Source: Chitinophaga horti (GTDB lineage: Bacteria; Bacteroidota; Bacteroidia; Chitinophagales; Chitinophagaceae). From it: 64,000 bases of DNA. The notes under the pieces are model-generated. The model made no database searches and was not told the DNA's origin. It saw only the letters and a list, made by a program, of their open reading frames with translations. The stretch covers positions 4,154,001-4,218,000 of the forward strand of contig NZ_CP107006.1 in the NCBI RefSeq assembly GCF_022867795.2, written 5' to 3'. The translations under genes were made by a program, and so were the position numbers. Positions 28,796 through 38,384 of the stretch are shown here, piece after piece (the stretch's first letter is position 1; every line of letters starts with the position of its first letter).

Positions 28796-29707
28796 TTACT
28801 TGATCAGGCGTTCCACAGCAGCACGTGTACGGGCTTGCAGACTGTAAAAATCAATGCTCCAGGTATCTTTGAAGTAAGACACCACGATCGCTTCCTTCTG
28901 GCGCAGTTTAGCCCTGGCCTGGTCTGGCGTAGTGCCGTTGGGACCATTCGTTGTGATGCTGGCGAGTAAGTTGTTAAATCCTCCCCTGCCTTCTATGAGC
29001 ATCAACGATATCATTTCTACAAAATCTTCATCGGGACTGCTCATCGCATAAGCGCTGATAAAGCCATCTGCCTGTGCCTGCCTGTCACTGATATTGTTCC
29101 AGTTGGAAGTATACATGCCCACCGAAATACGTTTAAAGTCCGGCGTGTACAGGATGTTCTGATGCAGGATGTGCCCAAACTCGTGTTCGATCGTATGGAA
29201 CATCTCCTTCACGTTGAATGAATCCGAAGGTACATATCCCGTCATCCCCCTCACCCGGAAGTCATTGATAACATACAGCAGTACGCGGCGGCCACCTTCT
29301 GCAGTACCCAGCGTAATCGTACCATCCGTATTGTAACTTGCACTTCCCACCAGCACAAAGAACTTTGGCACCAGGCGTTTTACGAAAGGCAGGCCTGCTT
29401 CGGCGATATAAGTATCTAACCACACGCTGCGAATAGTGCTTAATACGGGGATGATATTTTCCTCTTTGGGAGGTACCAGGTTCTTGCCAAAATCAAGTTC
29501 GGCCTGGTCCCATTTGTATTTCACAGCCACATTGTAGTTTTTTGTGAGGCTGTCGCGAATCCAGACGTCTATCGGTCCGTCGGCCCATGTATCCCTGCCG
29601 AGGCCGGGAATATCGGCATCACTGAGGTCCTCCTCCTTGCAGGCTACAAAAGCACTGCAAAAAGCCAGAAGTAATATTGCCAGGTATTTAGTATTCATAC
29701 GAAACAT
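28796..29707 (-). CDS. SusCD-associated zinc metallohydrolase lipoprotein (HExxH)
   Basis: 303 residues (or 300 from the ATG at 29698). The signal ends in AFVAC, so it is lipidated. The metal site HTIEHEFGHILHQ contains HEFGH (residues ~175-179), an HExxH zinc motif. This matches the 'substrate import-associated zinc metallohydrolase lipoprotein' group that accompanies SusC/SusD. It probably trims a protein or peptide at the outer surface before import. Gene order susC, susD, HExxH, DUF4302 is typical for the group. The third metal ligand was not identified with certainty. It lies 11 bp after susD. Confidence 0.87.
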   Translation of the reverse strand: MFRMNTKYLAILLLAFCSAFVACKEEDLSDADIPGLGRDTWADGPIDVWIRDSLTKNYNVAVKYKWDQAELDFGKNLVPPKEENIIPVLSTIRSVWLDTYIAEAGLPFVKRLVPKFFVLVGSASYNTDGTITLGTAEGGRRVLLYVINDFRVRGMTGYVPSDSFNVKEMFHTIEHEFGHILHQNILYTPDFKRISVGMYTSNWNNISDRQAQADGFISAYAMSSPDEDFVEMISLMLIEGRGGFNNLLASITTNGPNGTTPDQARAKLRQKEAIVVSYFKDTWSIDFYSLQARTRAAVERLIK

Positions 29708-29718
29708 CTTTAATTGGG

Positions 29719-31179
29719 TTAGCGGGGATTTAATTCAATGCCTGAAATCTTGGCGGACTGCGGTATCTGGAACAGCCGGCGTTTATCGTCGCCCGTCAGT
29801 TCTTCGGTTTCACCTTCTGCCGTGTTGTGGATTACAGGAATGTGATAACGCAGGATATCGAGCCAGCGCATACCTTCCTGCGCGTACTCGGCACGTTTGA
29901 AGTCCAGGATTGTCTGGATAAGCGCGAGCTGCAGGTTATTGGTGCCGTAGTAAGTGCGTAACCTTTGAGCCGTAAGCGTGTGCGCGGCCGGGTTGTAATC
30001 ATCGATCCTTGTAGATGCGTAGATGTTAAGGTCTGCCAGAGCCGCATCCGTTAAACCGAGATAAGTATTAGCTTCTGCACGATTAAACAGTACTTCTTCG
30101 GCCGTGAGCGCAGGCACAACGACGTTAGCCGTACCAATATCTGCGTTTACGGATGAGCGGATGAAATGCTCGTTCACTTTCGGGATCAGGTAATTATTGG
30201 TACCGACCGTATACGTCTGATTTTCGAATGCCCAGCCGCCACCAGTCGGGTTGCTGGCGAATATTTCATCCCTTACATCAGCATCCATCGAGTAACGGAA
30301 GGTGTAATAGTAACGGCCCCAGGTGGATGGTGTGTGAATGAGCAACAGGTTGGCCGGTTCGGTCGCTTTCGCATACACCGCCCACAGCTCGTTATAAGTA
30401 AGGGTTTTGTAAGTCGTATTCCACGGGCGCAGCATACCGGCGATGTTGCCGGATGAAAATACTACGCTGGCATAACTTGCGCAGGTGGTCCAGTCCTGCT
30501 TAAACAGGTAGAAGCGGGCCGCAAATGCATTGGCCGCCGCCTTATTAAAGTGATAACGCGGCACCGTGTACAGGTTATCGTTGATCAGCGGCAAACCAGT
30601 CAGCAAATCCTTTTCGATCATCTCGTATACGTAAGCGACGGTTTTACGCTCGTATTGTTTGATCACTTCCTTTTCAGGCGTGGTTACATATGGTATGCCC
30701 GGGCTGGAAGCTGCCGTAGCCGGATCATAGGTTTCGCAAAACACGGTTGCCAGCATGAAATGTGCGTATGCGCGTGCCAGCAGCGCCTCTCCTTTTTGCG
30801 CGGCGTAATCGGCGGGTTTCTCTGCTTTCGAGATGGTTTCCAGCGCCTGGTTGGCCGCAGCGATGGCCGTATAACAGGCGTTCCAATAATACTCGGGAGA
30901 GTCTTCCTGGTCTTCCCGCACATCCTGGAAGAGGTAGGCGTCTACGTTAGTATTCTCCGTATAAAAACCAAATCCTTTATCGTTCGCGTTATCAGAAGCC
31001 GATTCAAAAAAGCACATGTAATTCGCCCGGGGATAAGCGGTTCCTAGCAATTGCGCCACCTGTTCAGGCGTTTCGAGGGAAGCGCGGTTGTCGGGCGACT
31101 GCTCCAGGAACTTCTTACAACCGGTAGCTGTAAGGCCGAGTGCAATGAGTGTATATAGCGTTAATTTCTTCATAGTCAA
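29719..31179 (-). CDS. SusD/RagB-family lipoprotein
   Basis: 486 residues. The lipobox LGLTATGC puts Cys near residue 21. SusD features include KFLEQSPDNRASLETPEQV, the TPR segment KGEALLARAYAHFMLATVF, and the C-terminal LTAEEVLFNRAEANTYLG ... LDFKRAEYAQEGMRWLDILRY. It pairs with the SusC encoded 5 bp upstream. It is shorter than the first SusD of the window, as is usual in HExxH/DUF4302 loci. The ligand is probably peptide or glycoprotein derived, given the metallohydrolase neighbour (inference). Confidence 0.94.
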   Translation of the reverse strand: MTMKKLTLYTLIALGLTATGCKKFLEQSPDNRASLETPEQVAQLLGTAYPRANYMCFFESASDNANDKGFGFYTENTNVDAYLFQDVREDQEDSPEYYWNACYTAIAAANQALETISKAEKPADYAAQKGEALLARAYAHFMLATVFCETYDPATAASSPGIPYVTTPEKEVIKQYERKTVAYVYEMIEKDLLTGLPLINDNLYTVPRYHFNKAAANAFAARFYLFKQDWTTCASYASVVFSSGNIAGMLRPWNTTYKTLTYNELWAVYAKATEPANLLLIHTPSTWGRYYYTFRYSMDADVRDEIFASNPTGGGWAFENQTYTVGTNNYLIPKVNEHFIRSSVNADIGTANVVVPALTAEEVLFNRAEANTYLGLTDAALADLNIYASTRIDDYNPAAHTLTAQRLRTYYGTNNLQLALIQTILDFKRAEYAQEGMRWLDILRYHIPVIHNTAEGETEELTGDDKRRLFQIPQSAKISGIELNPR

Positions 31180-31184
31180 ATCGA

Positions 31185-34100
31185 TTAAATACCAACTTTC
31201 AGCGACAGGGTATATTGTTTCTGGATAGGCAGTGCAACACCGCCGGCGTTAAAGAACTCGGGATCCTGGCCGTACAGGCGGCTGTCCGAGTAAATCAGCC
31301 AGGGGTTAGTGGCCACGGCGCTTACACTAGCGCTGTTCAGGTGAATGCGGTTCAGGAATTTCGGCGGCAAGGTGTAAGCCAGCGAAATTGTTTTCAACCT
31401 GATGAAATCACCTTTTGCCACCCGTTGCGTAGAATAGTTATAGTTGTTATATGGATACACACCACCGCCTAAACGGGCCTGTGAGTAAGCATCCAGCAGC
31501 GAAGGCACAGTGGTTACTTTTTCATCGCCACTCAACACCCAGCGGTTCTCAAATTCACGCGGTAACGCATCCAGGTCGGAGTAGGTAGTCTTAAATACCG
31601 GGTTCAGACGAATGGTATTACCCCATTGATAAGTGATAAAGAAGTTGAACGAAAAGTCTTTATAGTTGAAGGTGTTAGAGAAACCGCCTGTCACGGTCGG
31701 ATCCACTTGTCCTTCATGCTGCAGGTAACTGATGTTCTGGTCCTGCAGGTACACCGCATTATTTTGTTTACCGGTTTCGTCGATAAACAGCGGGCCGCCA
31801 TCCACCGGACTTAAGCCGGCAAACTTGATAGAGAACAGGCTGCGAACCGGGTAGCCTTGCACGTTACCACCTTCAGGCACTACGAGATCGAATATCCGCG
31901 GACGATTTTCTGCCCGGGTGATCTCGTTGTGATTGTAACCAAAAGTGAGGTTCGTACGCCAGCCCCAATCACGTTTTTTGATCACTTGTCCGCCGATGAG
32001 CAACTCCGTTCCCCATGAATCCATATCTGCATAGTTGGCCGCTTTTTCTGATTCGCCACCAATACCGGAAGTTCGGATAATGCTGATCAGGTCAAAACCT
32101 TTACGCTGGTAAGCATCCAGGCTAACATTCACGCGCTGCCCGAAGAAACCTGCATCCAGACCTACGTTAGCCGTGTATGACTTTTCCCACGTAAGCTCTG
32201 AGTTTTCGAGGTTCGCAAGTTGTATTACCGATTCGGTTTCGGTCAGGTAAGGACGAGTAGCGTTGATGTTGCGCAACACGATGGTTGAGTTGGTGGCCGG
32301 TCCCATACTGGCGGTGAGGCCGTAAGAGGCGCGCACAGTCAGGTAATCCACTTTGTCCACATTATCCATAAAATTTTCGCGGTCCAGGTTCCAGGAACCG
32401 GCGAGGCTCCAGGTGGGCAGCCAGCGTGCGCTGCGGGAGCTGCCTAGGCGGTTGGACCCGTCATAACGCACGGTACCGGTAAAGTTGTACTTCGCATCAA
32501 ACGAATAACCCGCCGATCCGTAAAACGCCACGAAGCGGTCATAATCCTTACTCATACCGTAATACGGGAAATTGCTTTCGATGGTTTGCTTCAGGATGCG
32601 ATAATCTACGAAAGGCACACCACCGTTTCCATATTGGTATCCGTAGCCAGTATTGTTGAAATTCTGCCGGTCGGCCGATTTCACCTGCATACCCGCCAAC
32701 ACGTTGATGGAATGCACCTCGTTAAACGTCTTATTATAATTTAAGCTGTTACGGAAGTCATAGCTCAACAACTGGTCTTCGGTACGATTGTAAAAACCAC
32801 CATAAGGCAGCACTACTTCCGGCTCTGCTTCCGGGTTATCCGGGTCGCGGTACAGGAAGCGGTTGCGCGAGCGGATGGTGGAGTTGCCTGCCGCACGGTA
32901 CGCATTCGCCATGTTCGCATCCTCCGTGATCTGGTGTTCGCGGGAAGACTTCACATACCGCAACGCACCTACAAACTCGTAGCGCAGATCGTTCGTCAGC
33001 TTATAATTCAGATCGCCCTGTAAACGCAGATCGATCAGGTTGATGTCGATATAATTATTATCCAGTTCTGACAAAATATTGAACGGTGCAAAGTTGCGGG
33101 TAAAGAACTCGCGGCTGCCATCGTCATTGAACGCGCTCACCGTACGGCTGCTGTTCAGTGCAAAACTGAAAGGATTGATATCGAAGTCGCGGTCGAACTG
33201 GCCTTCTACCGGGTTGGGATTACGACCCAGCGAGCCGGCGGCCTTTTGCTGCCTTACAGAAGCCAGGGTAGAGAAACCTACTTTCAACCGGTCCGAAAAC
33301 GTGTAGTTGTTGCGGAAGTTCAGCGTATAACGACTCACCCGATCAGATATCGCCCAGCCGTTATCATTATAAAAGGAAGTGGAAAAGTATGACTGTGACT
33401 TATCCGTACCAAAGGAGATCGCCAGCGAGTGTTCCTGCAACAGGTTGTTGTTAAAAAGCAGGTCGAACCAATCGGTATTAACGCGTGCATAACGTTGCAG
33501 GTAGGCCAGTTCCGCTTCAGGCGTGTTCTCATAAACAAAGTTGCCATCGGCGTCGAGTTGCGTCACACCGGCCCAGTACTTTCCATAAACGCCGTAGTTG
33601 CCCGCATCGAGCATACTAAGTTTCAGCGCACCTTTATCTTCCAGTTCTGATAATACCCCCATCTGCTCGGCGGAGTTCATAATATTATATTCCCGGTAGG
33701 AAGGCTTTAATTGCGTACTGAAGTTGCCAGTGTACGTCACCAGCGGTTTACCGATGCGGCCTTTTTTAGTAGTGATCACCACTACCCCGTTCATCGCGCG
33801 GGCACCGTACAGCGCCGTAGCAGCCGCATCCTTCAGAATGGCGAAGCTTTCGATATCGTTCGCGTTCAATCCCGCAACGGCAGAACCCAGCAAAGTGGTA
33901 GGGTCACCGCTGGACAGCTGGTCGTTGGAGATGTTCACGATATCTTCCAACACCACGTTATCCACCACCCAAAGCGGTTTATTATCACCGTTAATGGAGG
34001 TAGCGCCGCGCACGCGCACTTTAGGCGCGGCCCCAAAGGAGCCGGACACGTTTTGTACCGACACCCCGGCAGCGCGGCCTTCGAGCATGCGGCTTACGTC

Positions 34101-34589
34101 TACCACGCCGTCCATTCTTACGTCGTCGGCTTTAAGCGTAACGGCCGATCCGGAAAACTTGCGTTTATCCAAGTCCTGGAAGCCCGTTACCACCACTTCG
34201 GACAGCACGCCCTCCTGTTTGGCGAGGCTTACATTTAACGCTGCACCGCGGAACACCGCGATGGTCGGACGTTTACCGATGTAGGAAAAGCGCAGGCTGT
34301 CGCCGATGCTGGCAGCAATGGCGTAATCACCGTTAGCGGTGGTCAATACGCCTTTACGCCGGACCAGGTTTTCGACCGTTACACCGGGCAGCGGGATGTT
34401 TTCTTCTTCGTCCATTACTCGTCCCCGCGCCATTTGCTGGCGGGCGGTATCCTGGAAAGCAATATCTCCCGTGGAAGCATGCGTATCAGAAGGAATAGAG
34501 GCCAGGGCTGGTAGCATGAGTAGGGCCAACGGGAACTTTTTAATCCATCCCCGGATAGAATAGGAGTGTACCATTAAATACATGGGCAT
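31185..34589 (-). CDS. SusC/RagA-family TonB-linked outer membrane transporter
   Basis: 1134 residues. There is an N-terminal signal (FPLALLMLPALASI, processed near residue 38), a carboxypeptidase-regulatory-like domain (ARGRVMDEEENIPLPGVTV, ~55-120), then SEVVVTGFQDLDK and a plug domain with ILKDAAATALYGARAMNGVV; the barrel ends in KQYTLSLKVGI. No STN domain is present. It is the first gene of a five-gene operon (susC, susD, HExxH, DUF4302, collagen-like). Three in-frame ATGs lie within six codons; I keep the first. No regulator gene is next to the operon. Confidence 0.95.
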   Translation of the reverse strand: MPMYLMVHSYSIRGWIKKFPLALLMLPALASIPSDTHASTGDIAFQDTARQQMARGRVMDEEENIPLPGVTVENLVRRKGVLTTANGDYAIAASIGDSLRFSYIGKRPTIAVFRGAALNVSLAKQEGVLSEVVVTGFQDLDKRKFSGSAVTLKADDVRMDGVVDVSRMLEGRAAGVSVQNVSGSFGAAPKVRVRGATSINGDNKPLWVVDNVVLEDIVNISNDQLSSGDPTTLLGSAVAGLNANDIESFAILKDAAATALYGARAMNGVVVITTKKGRIGKPLVTYTGNFSTQLKPSYREYNIMNSAEQMGVLSELEDKGALKLSMLDAGNYGVYGKYWAGVTQLDADGNFVYENTPEAELAYLQRYARVNTDWFDLLFNNNLLQEHSLAISFGTDKSQSYFSTSFYNDNGWAISDRVSRYTLNFRNNYTFSDRLKVGFSTLASVRQQKAAGSLGRNPNPVEGQFDRDFDINPFSFALNSSRTVSAFNDDGSREFFTRNFAPFNILSELDNNYIDINLIDLRLQGDLNYKLTNDLRYEFVGALRYVKSSREHQITEDANMANAYRAAGNSTIRSRNRFLYRDPDNPEAEPEVVLPYGGFYNRTEDQLLSYDFRNSLNYNKTFNEVHSINVLAGMQVKSADRQNFNNTGYGYQYGNGGVPFVDYRILKQTIESNFPYYGMSKDYDRFVAFYGSAGYSFDAKYNFTGTVRYDGSNRLGSSRSARWLPTWSLAGSWNLDRENFMDNVDKVDYLTVRASYGLTASMGPATNSTIVLRNINATRPYLTETESVIQLANLENSELTWEKSYTANVGLDAGFFGQRVNVSLDAYQRKGFDLISIIRTSGIGGESEKAANYADMDSWGTELLIGGQVIKKRDWGWRTNLTFGYNHNEITRAENRPRIFDLVVPEGGNVQGYPVRSLFSIKFAGLSPVDGGPLFIDETGKQNNAVYLQDQNISYLQHEGQVDPTVTGGFSNTFNYKDFSFNFFITYQWGNTIRLNPVFKTTYSDLDALPREFENRWVLSGDEKVTTVPSLLDAYSQARLGGGVYPYNNYNYSTQRVAKGDFIRLKTISLAYTLPPKFLNRIHLNSASVSAVATNPWLIYSDSRLYGQDPEFFNAGGVALPIQKQYTLSLKVGI

Positions 34590-34800
34590 ACATGGTTTTG
34601 TATATACGTTCTCTGGTTGATACTATTTAGCGCTCGAAAAAGCCTCTTTGCGAAGCCGGTAGCCTCCCGCTTTCCACATGCCTCTCCACGATTGGGGTTT
34701 CGGACTACCTCTATTAAGGTACGTAATATAAACCAATGTTTTAACATTTTTTTAAGGATTGACGTATAGCCGGTATTAGAGAGGCCCGGCGTAAACAAAA

Positions 34801-34828
34801 CAGAGTGCCGGCAAACGCCAGCACCCTG
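34801..34828 (-). terminator. Rho-independent terminator of the alpha/beta-hydrolase gene
   Basis: Bases 34801-34812 and 34817-34828 form a 12-bp stem with two wobble pairs around a 4-base loop. On the minus strand it is followed by a T-rich tail (complement of 34793-34800). It begins 26 bp after the hydrolase stop. The rest of the gap 34590-34853 is the upstream region of the susC operon; I see no clear promoter in it. Confidence 0.72.
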
Positions 34829-34853
34829 CATAAGCATGGTTTTCCGTGTAGAA

Positions 34854-35615
34854 TTATAATCCGGCAGCTGCCGTTTCAATCACTTTTGCTACTTCTCCTG
34901 GTTTAGAGATAAATGCGCAATGGCTGCCTTTTACTTCCGTAATGGTGGCGCCGGCACGTTTCGCCATATACCGCTGCGCATCCGGAACGATGGTTTTATC
35001 TTCCGTACCCAGCACGTACCAGGATTTTTTGCTTTTCCAGGCCGCCTGTTTCACCGACGCACCAAACACGCTTGCATTGATAGGCAACTGTGAATCGGCC
35101 ATAAATGCCGCCAGGTCTTTCGGTAAATCGGCACAAAAGCTCGCATGGAACCGCGCTTTGTCGAACCAGGCGTATCCATTTGCATCGGGCGGCAATACCG
35201 CGAAGTCGGGGTTCGGCGGGCCGGATTGCAGTAGTTGTGCCAGCGTTTCGCCTTCAGCAGGCACAAATGCATCTACATACACCAGTCCCTTTACCTTGGG
35301 ATCGTTGCCAGCTTCCGTAGCCACCGCACCGCCATAAGAATGTGCCACCAGCAGTACCGGTCCGTCAATACGATCGAGTGTGCGTTTGCAGGCAGCCACA
35401 TCTTCGGCAAAACCTAGATTGGGATTGGTAGCCACACTTACGTTGTAACCTTTTTTCACGAGCGCTTTATACACGCCCTCCCAGCCGGAGCCGTTCGCGA
35501 ATGAACCATGTACCAGCACAATGTTTTTCACCTGTGCCTGTGTTATGGTGAAAGAAAGACCGATGAAGGCCAGCAACATCGTCAAGTTCTTCACGCTGAT
35601 GATAATATTTCTCAT
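34854..35615 (-). CDS. Exported alpha/beta-hydrolase
   Basis: 253 residues from the ATG at 35615. This start directly begins a signal peptide (MRNIIISVKNLTMLLAFIGL ... TQAQ), while the longer in-frame version would bury it. Catalytic features are oxyanion VLVHGSFANGSGW, nucleophile elbow VAHSYGG (Ser93), and His in VKGSHCAF near the C-terminus; the acid is probably Asp in LGTEDKTIVPD. It resembles the salicylate-esterase-like / plant-MES-like periplasmic hydrolases common in soil bacteria. The natural ester is unknown. It stands alone, with its own terminator. Confidence 0.88.
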   Translation of the reverse strand: MRNIIISVKNLTMLLAFIGLSFTITQAQVKNIVLVHGSFANGSGWEGVYKALVKKGYNVSVATNPNLGFAEDVAACKRTLDRIDGPVLLVAHSYGGAVATEAGNDPKVKGLVYVDAFVPAEGETLAQLLQSGPPNPDFAVLPPDANGYAWFDKARFHASFCADLPKDLAAFMADSQLPINASVFGASVKQAAWKSKKSWYVLGTEDKTIVPDAQRYMAKRAGATITEVKGSHCAFISKPGEVAKVIETAAAGL

Positions 35616-35816
35616 TTTTTTAGATTTAGATGGTGTAAAACTACCGCATCGCGCTACCGGCATCAATGGATAATGACCGGCTTCTATTGTATATTATACC
35701 GATGCCGTGCGTGACATTGCCGCACTATTTCCACAATGCGCCGGTACAGTCGGGCGAGCCTCCCTCCTGCGGCCGCGTTGGCATGATTTTATACCCCGTA
35801 ATGCTAAACATACACC

Positions 35817-36353
35817 ATGGACAGCATCAACAAACAACAGCCGGAAGACAACCACGAAGACCTCCGCGGGCCGGAGGCTATCGAAAAACTGAAGGCGTTA
35901 AGCGATAAAGCGAAAAGCTGCTTTTTCTGTACCCGCATCATCGGTGGCGAAGCCTTTTCTACCCGCCCGATGGCTGTTCAGAAAATAGATGATGCAGGCA
36001 ACCTCTGGTTCCTGAGTGCGATCGACAGTTATAAAAACAAACACCTGCAGGCCGATCCTTACGTACAGTTGCTATTCCAGGGAAGCGCACATTCTGATTT
36101 CATGAGCATTTATGGTCATGCAACCGTGAACCAGGACAAAGCCATCATCAAAGAATTGTGGAACCCGATCCTGAAAACCTGGTTTACCGAAGGTGAGAAC
36201 GACCCACGTATTACCGTGATCAAAGTAACCCCACGCAAAGGTTATTACTGGGATACCAAACACGGGCAGTTCGTCGCTTTTGCCAAACAAATCGCGGGAG
36301 CGATCACCGGTCAAACCCTGGACGATTCTATCGAAGGCAAGCTGACTATATAG
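35817..36353 (+). CDS. PPOX-fold flavin-binding protein (general stress protein 26-like)
   Basis: 178 residues with the split-barrel flavin-binding fold of the pyridoxamine 5'-phosphate oxidase superfamily: STRPMAVQKIDDAGNLWFLS, then KNKHLQADPYVQLLFQG and YGHATVNQDKAIIKELW. This is the pattern of the general stress protein 26 (YdaG/Ysa) subgroup rather than of true PNP oxidase. It is cytoplasmic and probably binds FMN or a related cofactor. It is a single gene divergent from the hydrolase, with a strong terminator at 36482-36515. The reaction is unknown. Confidence 0.87.
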   Translation: MDSINKQQPEDNHEDLRGPEAIEKLKALSDKAKSCFFCTRIIGGEAFSTRPMAVQKIDDAGNLWFLSAIDSYKNKHLQADPYVQLLFQGSAHSDFMSIYGHATVNQDKAIIKELWNPILKTWFTEGENDPRITVIKVTPRKGYYWDTKHGQFVAFAKQIAGAITGQTLDDSIEGKLTI

Positions 36354-36481
36354 CACGTATATAAAATTATGATACGGGTCTGCGACTTTTCTAAGTTCGT
36401 TGCAGATGCGGCAATTGCAAACTGCGGATGATATGGTAAATGTGAGTAACCACTAATGACTTTTTAAGCTGATATACGGAC

Positions 36482-36515
36482 AGGGATGGGCAATTGCCTG
36501 TCCCTTTCTTTTTTG
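36482..36515 (+). terminator. Rho-independent terminator after the PPOX-fold gene
   Basis: AGGGATGGGC (36482-36491) pairs with GCCTGTCCCT (36496-36505) through ten pairs, two of them wobbles, with loop AATT. It is followed by the T-rich tail TTCTTTTTTG. It lies ~130 bp after the stop at 36353 and just before the methyltransferase. Confidence 0.8.
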
Positions 36516-36558
36516 CCGTGCGTTGCGTACATTTAAGATAGTTCTTAAACTGATACCG

Positions 36559-37137
36559 ATGACAGACAATGTAATTGCACGTTACCCCGGGGCCTATGCA
36601 CACATCGACGAAGCTACCCGCCAGTCGGGCTTCAACATGGCCTCCGACCCCATGACCGGCGCGCTGCTGCGTACTTTGGCGGCTTCCAAACCCGGTGGCA
36701 GGTTCCTCGAACTGGGCACGGGTACCGGGCTTTCCACTTCCTGGATATTGGAAGGGATGGATAGCTCCGCTCACCTGATTTCTATCGACAATGACGCCAA
36801 CCTGCTCAACATCGCCCGTACGCAGCTGGCAGACCGGCGCCTGCATCTGGAACTGGCCGATGGCGGCGAGTGGTTGCAACAGCACCGCGATCAACAATTT
36901 GACTATATATTTGCGGATACCTGGCATGGTAAGTACCTTTTGCTGGAAGAAGCGTTACACATGCTGCGTCCCGGCGCCCTGTACATCATCGACGACATGC
37001 TTCCACAGCCCAACTGGCCCGACGGCCATGCGGAGAAGGCTACCAACCTGCTGAAAACACTCGACGAACGCGAAGACCTCGTGTTGACCCGGCTTTGCTG
37101 GGCCACGGGCATCGTAATCGCAACCAAAAAAGCATAA
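36559..37137 (+). CDS. Class I SAM-dependent O-methyltransferase-like protein
   Basis: 192 residues from the ATG at 36559 (MTDNVIARYPG). A TTG start 36 bp earlier is in frame but overlaps a TACATTTA promoter-like element, so I prefer the ATG. The SAM-binding motif I is FLELGTGTGLSTSWIL, followed by acidic loop SIDNDANLL. The catalytic region FDYIFADTWHGKYLLLEEAL resembles COMT-type O-methyltransferases, as does LYIIDDMLPQPNW. Cytoplasmic; acceptor unknown. It is followed after 34 bp by exonuclease III, possibly on the same transcript. Confidence 0.86.
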   Translation: MTDNVIARYPGAYAHIDEATRQSGFNMASDPMTGALLRTLAASKPGGRFLELGTGTGLSTSWILEGMDSSAHLISIDNDANLLNIARTQLADRRLHLELADGGEWLQQHRDQQFDYIFADTWHGKYLLLEEALHMLRPGALYIIDDMLPQPNWPDGHAEKATNLLKTLDEREDLVLTRLCWATGIVIATKKA

Positions 37138-37171
37138 TGCCTGATGGCATCAAATATGTATACACACCGAT

Positions 37172-37942
37172 ATGAAAATAGCTACCTATAACGTGAATGG
37201 TGTAAACGGGCGACTGCCTGTATTGCTGCGCTGGCTGGAAGAGTCGGCCCCGGACGTAGTTTGCCTGCAGGAATTGAAAGCACCACAGGAAAAGTTTCCT
37301 GAACAGGCTTTGCTGGATGCAGGTTACAACGCCATCTGGCACGGGCAAAAAAGCTGGAACGGTGTAGCTATCCTCGCGAAAGGTCATACGATAACCGAGA
37401 TTGGCCGTGGCCTTGCGGGCGATCCGGAAGATCTGCACAGCCGTTATATAGAAGCGATGGTGAATGGCGTTCATATCGGCTGCCTGTACCTGCCAAACGG
37501 CAATCCGGCCCCGGGGCCCAAGTTCGATTACAAACTCAGCTGGTTCCGTCGCTTTACCGAGCATGCCGCTAAACTTGTAGACAGTAAAACACCTGTTATA
37601 CTCACCGGCGACTACAACGTGATGCCCACCGAAATGGACGTATACAAACCTGAGAGTTGGGTAACCGACGCTCTCTTCCGGCCTGAAACCCGCGCCGCCT
37701 TCGCCGGTGTAATGGGACAGGGCTGGACCGATGCCATCCGCACATTATATCCGGATGAAAAGATTTACACCTTCTGGGATTACTTCCGCAACGCCTTCGC
37801 CCGTAACGCCGGCCTGCGCATCGATCACTTCCTGCTGAACAAAGCCATTGCAGGCAAACTGACCGGCGGCGGTGTGGACGGATATGTGAGGGGCTGGGAG
37901 AAGACGAGCGACCATGCGCCGGTGTGGATTACGGTTAAATAA
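37172..37942 (+). CDS. xth: Exodeoxyribonuclease III (AP endonuclease)
   Basis: 256 residues, full length for the ExoIII/XthA family. It removes 3' blocking groups and cuts at abasic sites in base-excision repair. Signature residues are visible: Asn7 in TYNVNG, Glu34 in CLQELKAP, the GDYNVMP motif with catalytic Asp and Asn, RIDHFLL, and the terminal SDHAPVW with the general-base His. It uses Mg2+ and is cytoplasmic. The neighbouring methyltransferase is not an obvious repair partner. Confidence 0.96.
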   Translation: MKIATYNVNGVNGRLPVLLRWLEESAPDVVCLQELKAPQEKFPEQALLDAGYNAIWHGQKSWNGVAILAKGHTITEIGRGLAGDPEDLHSRYIEAMVNGVHIGCLYLPNGNPAPGPKFDYKLSWFRRFTEHAAKLVDSKTPVILTGDYNVMPTEMDVYKPESWVTDALFRPETRAAFAGVMGQGWTDAIRTLYPDEKIYTFWDYFRNAFARNAGLRIDHFLLNKAIAGKLTGGGVDGYVRGWEKTSDHAPVWITVK

Positions 37943-38384
37943 AAGGCAAGGTCGATAATCCCCTTTTTCTATTCCCGATATGTAAAAGAACTTACGCCGC
38001 CTTTCGCGGTATGTATTTGCATCATTTTACAACGATACATTCCTGGTTGCCGCTACCAGACTTTTTCCGGAGACGACAAAACAAATTTACGACCGTGAAA
38101 TACCCGTTTGAGCGACGATATAACGAAGCTCGGAAATTGCTGTTACGAACCCCGGAAGTTGCTGTCATTAACAGCGTACTCTTCCGCTACGATCAGCCAC
38201 AGGAAAGGCGAAATGTTGAATTACTGGATTTAATATCTGTATTGGATTAGTTACCCGCTGATTGTTTCACGCTTGAAGGGAGAGCGTATATCCAGTGTAT
38301 ATGCTTTACAGGTACCGGGGCTTGACTGGCTTGGGTTTCAGCGAATTTATGTACACGCAGGATATACACTGGGTATAGAAAGGG
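37943..38384. other. 442-bp gene-free gap with an inverted repeat
   Basis: Between exonuclease III and the MarR gene (stop side) no convincing gene is seen. A 79-codon open frame at 38011-38250 lacks recognisable similarity and has an ATG overlapping TATTTGC promoter-like bases. The right part carries the inverted repeat described separately (38287-38377). Confidence 0.6.
38287..38377. repeat. 16-bp inverted repeat, 59 bp apart
   Basis: TATATCCAGTGTATAT (38287-38302) and ATATACACTGGGTATA (38362-38377) are inverted copies matching at 15 of 16 positions. They lie just beyond the 3' end of the MarR gene. The loop is too long for a terminator; a paired protein-binding site or the remnant of a small mobile element is possible. 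Confidence 0.55.

Noticed and set aside
34574-34879. 101-codon minus-strand frame upstream of susC
   Set aside because: It overlaps the terminator hairpin at 34801-34828 and the susC start, and has no recognisable content.
38011-38250. 79-codon open frame in the xth-marR gap
   Set aside because: No recognisable domain or ribosome-binding context, and its ATG lies in a promoter-like stretch. Not supported as a gene, though not excluded.
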